A stretch of 64,000 nt of DNA from Niebla homalea. Lineage: Eukaryota; Ascomycota; Lecanoromycetes; Lecanorales; Ramalinaceae. The position numbers and the translations under genes were made by a program. Shown one piece after another: positions 57,568 to 64,000 of the stretch. How positions within the stretch are numbered: position 1 is the stretch's first letter; the number at the start of each line of letters is the position of its first letter. The stretch lies in NCBI GenBank assembly GCA_019925105.1, contig JAHGAU010000030.1:682001-746000 (forward strand), given 5' to 3'. Under the pieces are notes generated by a model. It saw only the letters and a program-made list of their open reading frames with translations. It made no database searches and was not told where the DNA came from.

Positions 57568-58560
57568 ATTATCGTATCATCTATCTCGAACGTTGGCCTC
57601 GGAGTGTCGGCGAGGTCTGGGATACTGATTGGAGTGGTTCAAACTTCTCTAAGGCTGTATGCCATGGTACTCTAATGCCTCGAGGCATTTATAAGCAATG
57701 AATTGGAGATTTCTTTGAATAGAGAAGAAGCAAGGCGTACGGTGGAGAAAGCTTATATTGCTCGGTGGGCGCCTCTTCGTTCTTTGTTGTCTTTCTTTTT
57801 GGTCGCCGGATCCGGCAACTATGAGTTCCCCCGGATCCTTGCTTTGGAGTCGCTCTTCTTATTGGTCACTTCTTTGTCCAGCCCATTACTACAAGTGACC
57901 AGGCATCAACTTCCTTGGTAAAAGCCGCGCCAGTGAAGACAATCATTATCTGATCCAATCCGTTAGGAGATAGAACGACACGAACATGACTGTCTACCCG
58001 GGGTGATCGACTTCCAATCACTACCTGAGTATCGTTCCATCTCTTGGTCCCCTATTGAGCTTCTGTCATCGAGCCTTAACTCTGCGTTGAGGCGTGCGTA
58101 CTGTCGGGTTATTGCCATAATTCGCGGTCAGACGGCGTAATAGTAAGTTGAAATGATGCAGTAATCCACGCGGCCAGGATTATGATAAGGAAGGGGAGAC
58201 TGCCTCCATCACTCCACTTGCGAGTCTCGGCCTCGCTTACGGGCTCTCAAGTCTCCAGAGACGGGGTGTTAGGCGTTGGCAGGTTGTTGGCGTTAGATTG
58301 AGGATTCCAAGAACCTTTGATAGTTTTCAGAGTAACAAGGGCTTCCTCAATCTTGAGCATTCTTCATTATGGTTTTAATAGTGTTGTTGCATACACGATT
58401 GTTTTCGGGTAGTATTATGATGAGGGGAGAACGAGCTTCAGTAGGCTAGCGTCGATTATGTAAGCCTACCGGTAGGGCCCTTTTGTGGATCGGGCCATTG
58501 GAGGTAGCCTGCGCAGGAAGCGGGGCTTTTGATGAGATACTGATGTAATAGGTATGCAAC
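57568..58560. other. Gene-free right end of the island
   Basis: Normal composition, with only short frames (such as 57703-57921) that I do not consider genes. No RNA gene was recognised. Confidence 0.45.
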
Positions 58561-58599
58561 GTATTCATTGATTCAGTTATTTAGGTGTATATAGGAAGA

Positions 58600-58728
58600 G
58601 CAAATCTATCTCTAAAGGATCCCGGCCGTTTTAAGATATACGGCCTGGTACTTTAATATATATAATACTTTTAAGTTAATACATATATACATTAAATAAT
58701 ACTATAAGGAGTTATTAATACTTTAATA
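58600..58728 (-). repeat. Inner part of the 3' LTR of a copia-type element, at the right edge of the island
   Basis: Contains TAAGATATACGGCCTGGTAC (58632-58651), which is shared with the LTR at 31010-31189. On the minus strand the LTR starts TATTAAAG (from TGTTAAAG) at 58728, directly after the purine stretch AAAGGGAA (58729-58736). The far end toward the island was not identified; RIP stops being evident around 58,640. Confidence 0.5.
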
Positions 58729-61700
58729 TTCCCTTTAATAATAATAACGATAATACCGGTAATTTATTTTATTTATTATTACTTATCCTTTAGTACGGCG
58801 TATAAGTTTAATAACTTACGGGCAGGGATAAACTTTATTTATTTAAGTAATTTAATAAATATATCCGTTACTTATTCCTTAAATAGAATTTACTTAAGGT
58901 TAAACTCTTTAATCTTAATTATTATTTTATAAATTATATAATAATAATTCTAGATATATTTAATATAATTATAATTAAATAGCTTATTAATAATTTATAT
59001 AACCGTTTAATTATTAATTTATAAGGTAATAAAATAAATATTATTATTAAAATAACTTATTTTATAAAGAAGTAAATACAAGAAAAATTTTTTTTAGATA
59101 GCTTTATAAGTTATATTATATTCGGATTTAGTTAATAAAATAATTACGGTATTTTATTAATAAGAATAAGTTAAAATAAATCCATTTTAATATTAAAAGA
59201 TATAACTTAATATAAATTAAAACGTCTTTTTAACGTTAATATAGGATACGTTTATATAATTAATAAACTTCCTACTTTCTTTTTTAACGGGATTATAACA
59301 TATACCGATATTATAATTTAAATTACAATATTTTATTATATACTTAACCGCGTTAATATAAATAATTATTAACTTTATAATAAAGCTTCTTAACTTATTA
59401 ATAAAGAAAAGAACGTTAAATTATATTATTTGAGTTATTTATTATAAAGTATTTATAAAAAATATATATAGCTTTTATTTTACTTTTATTACCTTTATTT
59501 TTTAGGTATTCGCTTTAAGATTATACCCTTTATTATCGGTATATATAATTTTTTATTAAAGTATAAGTTAATTAAGTAATATAAATAGAACGATTAAATC
59601 GGTTACGTATAATATTTATATTTAAATAATATATAATATTCCTGAACTCTTTTGAATAGAAATATTTTTTAAAAACATCCTTAAGTTACCGGATAGCTTA
59701 CTTATTCTTAATAACGATAAATATATCGTTTATCAGGGGCTCAGGTAAGGTGGTTCTGAACATGAGTGAATTCTAACTATGTGTTACGAGCATGTACATA
59801 GTAATAGGACACTGTCCTATGGATAGGATACGTATATAGTTAATAGTTTGTCCCTTCAGGATAAACGATTATTTATATATATATTAATTACTTTATTACT
59901 TTATTTATTATATACTCTGTACCCATTATAATATAATAATAATAGCTATAGATATTAAATGATTATTTAACGGTATTATTATCCTTTTAAACATTATCTT
60001 AGACGAAAAAACGTTATCTTATCTATTAAAATAAACCTAATCCGCGTTATCTGTCCAGTTATAATAAATAGCCCCTTAAATAAGCTTTTTATTAATACTT
60101 ATTTTTATATTATTATTATTAAGAAAAGGAGATTATACCCTATTACCGGATAATAAGTATTACTTATCTTAATACCTATTTTATCCTTAATATTGTTGAT
60201 TTAGCTTAAGATAACGCCTATTTTATAGAACGCTTAAAAATAATAAAAACCTTCTGATTATTACTTAATAATTATAAAATAACGAATACCTTTTTATCCT
60301 TTAATTTACCGGAATAAAAGTATCTTATATTTACCGTAGGATAATTACTTAAATTTATAAATAAAAGCTATTATTTATTTTTAGATTATTTTTTTCTCTT
60401 AAATACTTATCTTTTTAATTTCTTTATTTTTATATTACGTACCGGATTAATATCCTAAATAAATAATTTAATTTTATTCGTTTTATTATAATAATTAAAT
60501 TAACGGATTAACTTTATTTTAATCTTATTATTTTATTAAAATAAAATATTTTATCCCTAAATTAAAATACTATTTATATTATTTATTAAATCGCTTAATT
60601 TATTAAAATAAATATTTATAAGAACCTTATAAGGATATTTACTGTATTAACTATTAAAGTAATTATAAAATAACTTTATTTCTTAATATTAATAAATTAA
60701 ATAAAAATATTATTTAATAAAATTGCTAAAGCGGTATCTTAATTTACATTAAAGTAATTATCTTACCCTATTAAGTAACCGGAAAGTAAACATATTTTTA
60801 AAAAAATACTTAAGATTTTTACTTAAAACGTTAAATTAATAATCGGTTAACTTTATATAAAATAATCAATACCTTTAACGTTATCGTTATCCTTAAAATC
60901 CGGGTTATTATTTAATTAATTAAAGTTATTAATATCGGATATTTCTACTGAAATTATAATATATTAAGAATAAGCCCGCCGTAAATAATTTAATTGTCTT
61001 TTAATAAATTGAAATTAATAAAAATTAATATTAATTATAAATAAAGCTAGGTTATAATAAATAATTATTAAATTAATTAATACCGCCGTTAACCGTATTT
61101 AAGATAAAATGAATTAAAGATAAAGGTAGAAATAAAATTTATTAAATAAACGTAATAAATAAGGATTATTAAGAATTTCGGTATTTATATTTAAGAATAT
61201 AATTAAAACGTTTAAGTATTTTAATTCGGTATATTTTACCGATAATAATAAATTAATTATTAAGTTTAAATAATATAACTTTTATCGGGATGTATTTATT
61301 TAAATAATTTATTTAAAGGATATCATTAAAATAAAATCGGAGAATATTATCCGTATATAAATTAGCTTTTACTTACGCGGTAAAGCCTTTATTTAATATT
61401 TTATTAAATTAAGTAAATTAAAACGTAACTTATTGTAAAAAGTATCCCTTAAACGATAAATTAAGGTTTTAATTAATCGATTTAAAAAACGAAAGACTAA
61501 CGTTATAGAAACGTTAAATAAATTAAATTATAATATAATTAATATATATAGTAATAAAATATTACGAGCTTTTATATATAATATTATCCGTTATATACGG
61601 GTAGTAGAAATATTATTATATAATTAACTCTTATTTATATATATAAAGATAAATACTAAATTCTATATTTATTTAAAAGAACTTATAATATTAACGTTAA

Positions 61701-64000
61701 TATCCGCGATTATATTTATAATTAATAGTAAAATAAACGTTTTCTTAAGTATCATAAAAGATAAAAAACGTAATATCCTTATATTAAATAAAAGTTAATA
61801 TAATAATTTTATATCGTAAGGACGAAGTAATAATTAAGGAGGTTATCGTCCGTATTAAGACCGTTTTTACTTATAATTTAATTATAATTATTATAATTAA
61901 AGTTTTCCGTACGTACCTTTTTAAAGTAATTATTAAAATAATTATTAAAATAATAATAACCATCTATAGTAATTAAGTTAATAATATACGTTACGTTTTT
62001 AATAATAAATCGTTAATTTAAGATTACTTTTTATTATTATAATATTTTTAAACGCGTATAATTTATTATATTAATAAAATAATAAATATTTAAACCAATT
62101 AAATCGGGGAGGATTTCGTAAAAATCGATTTATATAAGGAATAAGCTAATTAAAGGTATCCGTTTACTAAATATTTATTAATAATTAAAAGAATATTAAA
62201 AATACGTTTACGTTCGGATAAAAATAAGATATAATAACGTTAATTAAATAAGAAAATAATAAATAATATTTAAATAATATATATTAATAAAATACGGACG
62301 ACTTATATATCGGATAAGATAATTTTAATAATAATATTTATTATAATAATAATAAATTACTTAAAAAATAATATAAAGTATTTATAAACTTTATTAATTT
62401 TTTATCCGAATATAATAACTATTATATATCTTTCCCTTTAAAAACGAAGCTTTATAAGTACTTATGAAGTAACTATTTAATCCGGCCAGGGCCGTTACCG
62501 GCAATTATTAGTAATAACCCCTTTTAAAGTTTATTAATAATTATTAATACCGGCCCCCCTTAAAGTAATATTCTATATAAACTTATAATATAAGTAAACT
62601 TAATATCCACGGATACTCCGATTATCTTATTAACCGCGTTAAATAAAAATATAAGTATTAAGTTAAGCTTTAAAAGTTAAAACTATATATAAATAGTTAT
62701 TTAATTAACTTTATATTTAAAAAATATCCTTATATACCTGGATAATGGTTACGGTATAAGCTTAATTAACCGTATATAATTATTAAAATAATTACCGGAT
62801 ATTTTAATTTATAAAATAATAATATTTTTACGCGTTAAAGAGATTAATTCTACGTTTTATAATACCAATAAATATATTATTATTACCTTTTATTTACCCG
62901 ATATAAAGGATAATTAAAGGGTATTCTTTAACATAATATGGGAATTATACTTAATAAACGATTTACGCGTAAAGATGTTAATCAACAATAATATTATTGG
63001 TCCCAAGGTTATTATTTTAAATATCGGATAAGGATATATTATTATAGGAAACGGTATATAAATTAATATCGTTACTTAATAATAAAAAGAGTACTTTAAG
63101 TTATTTATTTAAATAAAAAATTACTTAATTATTTTATTATATTCGTTTAAGATTTTATTTATTAAAGCAATTATTATCCCTAAAAACCGTAATTTTATCT
63201 TTAAATTAGTATAATATAAGGCTTTATCCTTATATATATACTTAATAGATTATTTATTTAAGGATATTTTAATTAAAAACGAGTATAATTACCCCGTATA
63301 TATAAAGCGTAAATAAGTACTCGGTTTCCTTAATAATATTAATAAAGAAAATTGTTTTTAAATAAATATTATTAATTTAACTTATTATTTACCTTAAAAA
63401 CCGAAAATAAAAAGCTAAATAAAAAAGCTAATAACTAAATTAATAATTATTACCGTTTTACTCTTTATTATATATCTTAAGGAAATAAAATTATATAAAT
63501 AATAATTAAATAATAAAATTATAATTTCTAAAAATTAATTAATAAGGATAATATTTAAAAGTTTCATAAATAAATTTCTAATTATTTAATAAAATAACGG
63601 ATTTGTAAATATCTTAAAGGATAAATAAATAAAATTATCCTTAAGATCGGATTAAAAATTATATATTAAGAATAAGATTAAGGTATATTTATTAAGTTTA
63701 AAGGATTAAGAAATCATAAATAAAACGTTTAATAAACTTTATAAATAAAATAAATTATTATATACGGAATAGCCGATATTTTTTAATTACCCAATATTTA
63801 TAATATAAAAAAATACTTTAAATAAACGTAAAAGTTATATAATAATAAATATCCAAGGACTTAACGAATTATTTATATTAAATATATATTTAATTCCTTT
63901 ATAATTAAAAATAATTTTTTAAATAAACGGCTATAAATACCTATCCGTAATAAACGTAATTAATTTTTTTTATTAATAACGTATTTATTTATTTATTAAG
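58729..64000 (-). mobile_element. RIP-degraded Ty1/copia-type element and further AT-rich DNA
   Basis: Minus-strand codons near 58858-58888 read VTDIFIKLLK, which differs from the conserved ADIFTKPL end of copia RNase H only by changes of the RIP type. The polypurine-like stretch and LTR follow it, giving the order expected for the 3' end of a minus-strand element. The remaining 5 kb are equally RIP-converted; no other motif was read securely, so how much belongs to this element is unknown. A GC-retaining patch lies at 59734-59870. Confidence 0.5.

Noticed and set aside
31190..58600. Starship-type giant transposon
   Set aside because: No tyrosine-recombinase captain gene (DUF3435 type) or typical cargo was seen; the borders look LTR-derived instead.
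1..64000. CRISPR arrays, bacterial operons, rRNA genes
   Set aside because: No regularly spaced direct repeats, no ribosome-binding-site pattern and no rRNA signature; spliceosomal introns show a eukaryotic genome.

Overview
The window looks like nuclear DNA of a filamentous ascomycete (Pezizomycotina). It has two sharply different compositions. Positions 1 to about 28,500 and 58,650 to 64,000 are extremely AT-rich, with CpA and TpG almost absent while CpG-containing triplets survive. That is the signature of repeat-induced point mutation (RIP: C to T, preferentially at CpA). Between them, about 31,190 to 58,600, lies a roughly 27-kb island of ordinary composition carrying spliced protein genes. 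Its introns are 52-75 nt in most cases, with GTAAGT/GTATGT/GTGCGT-type donors, CTRAY-like branch sites and YAG acceptors.

The left AT-rich arm is a graveyard of transposons whose edges can still be read. It holds an LTR element at 4416-6467 (163-nt LTRs) and two opposed, near-full-length LINE copies (6970-12786 minus; 21095-26862 plus), which share the ORF1 start and a (TCAA)n tail. A better-preserved LTR element at 13921-15487 has equal 174-nt LTRs and a perfect 5-bp target duplication. A 734-bp SINE-like element at 18557-19290 has a tRNA-like head, a LINE-like (TCAA)n tail and a perfect 16-bp target duplication. Two 180-nt LTR copies end at 30035 and 31189. The right arm starts with the 3' end of a minus-strand Ty1/copia-type element, and the same LTR-derived motif lies at both edges of the island.

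Island layout, left to right: gene A (31673-33278, minus; type II membrane protein ending in ADEL), gene B (33470-34766, minus; membrane protein), gene C (36036-37588, plus; type II membrane protein, frame change near its N-terminus), gene K (39239-40426, minus; membrane protein), gene D (41384-43474, minus; membrane-anchored kinesin-like protein, perhaps extending to 40974), gene L (44944-46087, minus; signal peptide and C-terminal membrane segments), gene F (46385-47788, plus) and gene G (51001-52038, minus), which are paralogous PWSCC membrane proteins, gene H (48979-50258, plus; unknown soluble protein), gene E (52578-54516, plus; second membrane-anchored kinesin-like protein with a degenerate P-loop), gene I (55280-56128, minus; unknown), and a broken gene at 56857-57567 that resembles the fatty-acid-hydroxylase superfamily.

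The most unusual content is the pair of paralogous proteins D and E: two N-terminal membrane segments, a coiled coil, then a compact C-terminal kinesin motor domain. They are interspersed with a family of single-pass, lumen-facing membrane proteins (F and G clearly related, A and C similar in design). The joint theme is endomembrane proteins plus membrane-tethered motor-like proteins, in an accessory island bordered by RIP-silenced retroelements. No housekeeping gene and no known secondary-metabolite, mating-type or Starship gene is recognisable. Exon models were deduced by eye and lack transcript support.
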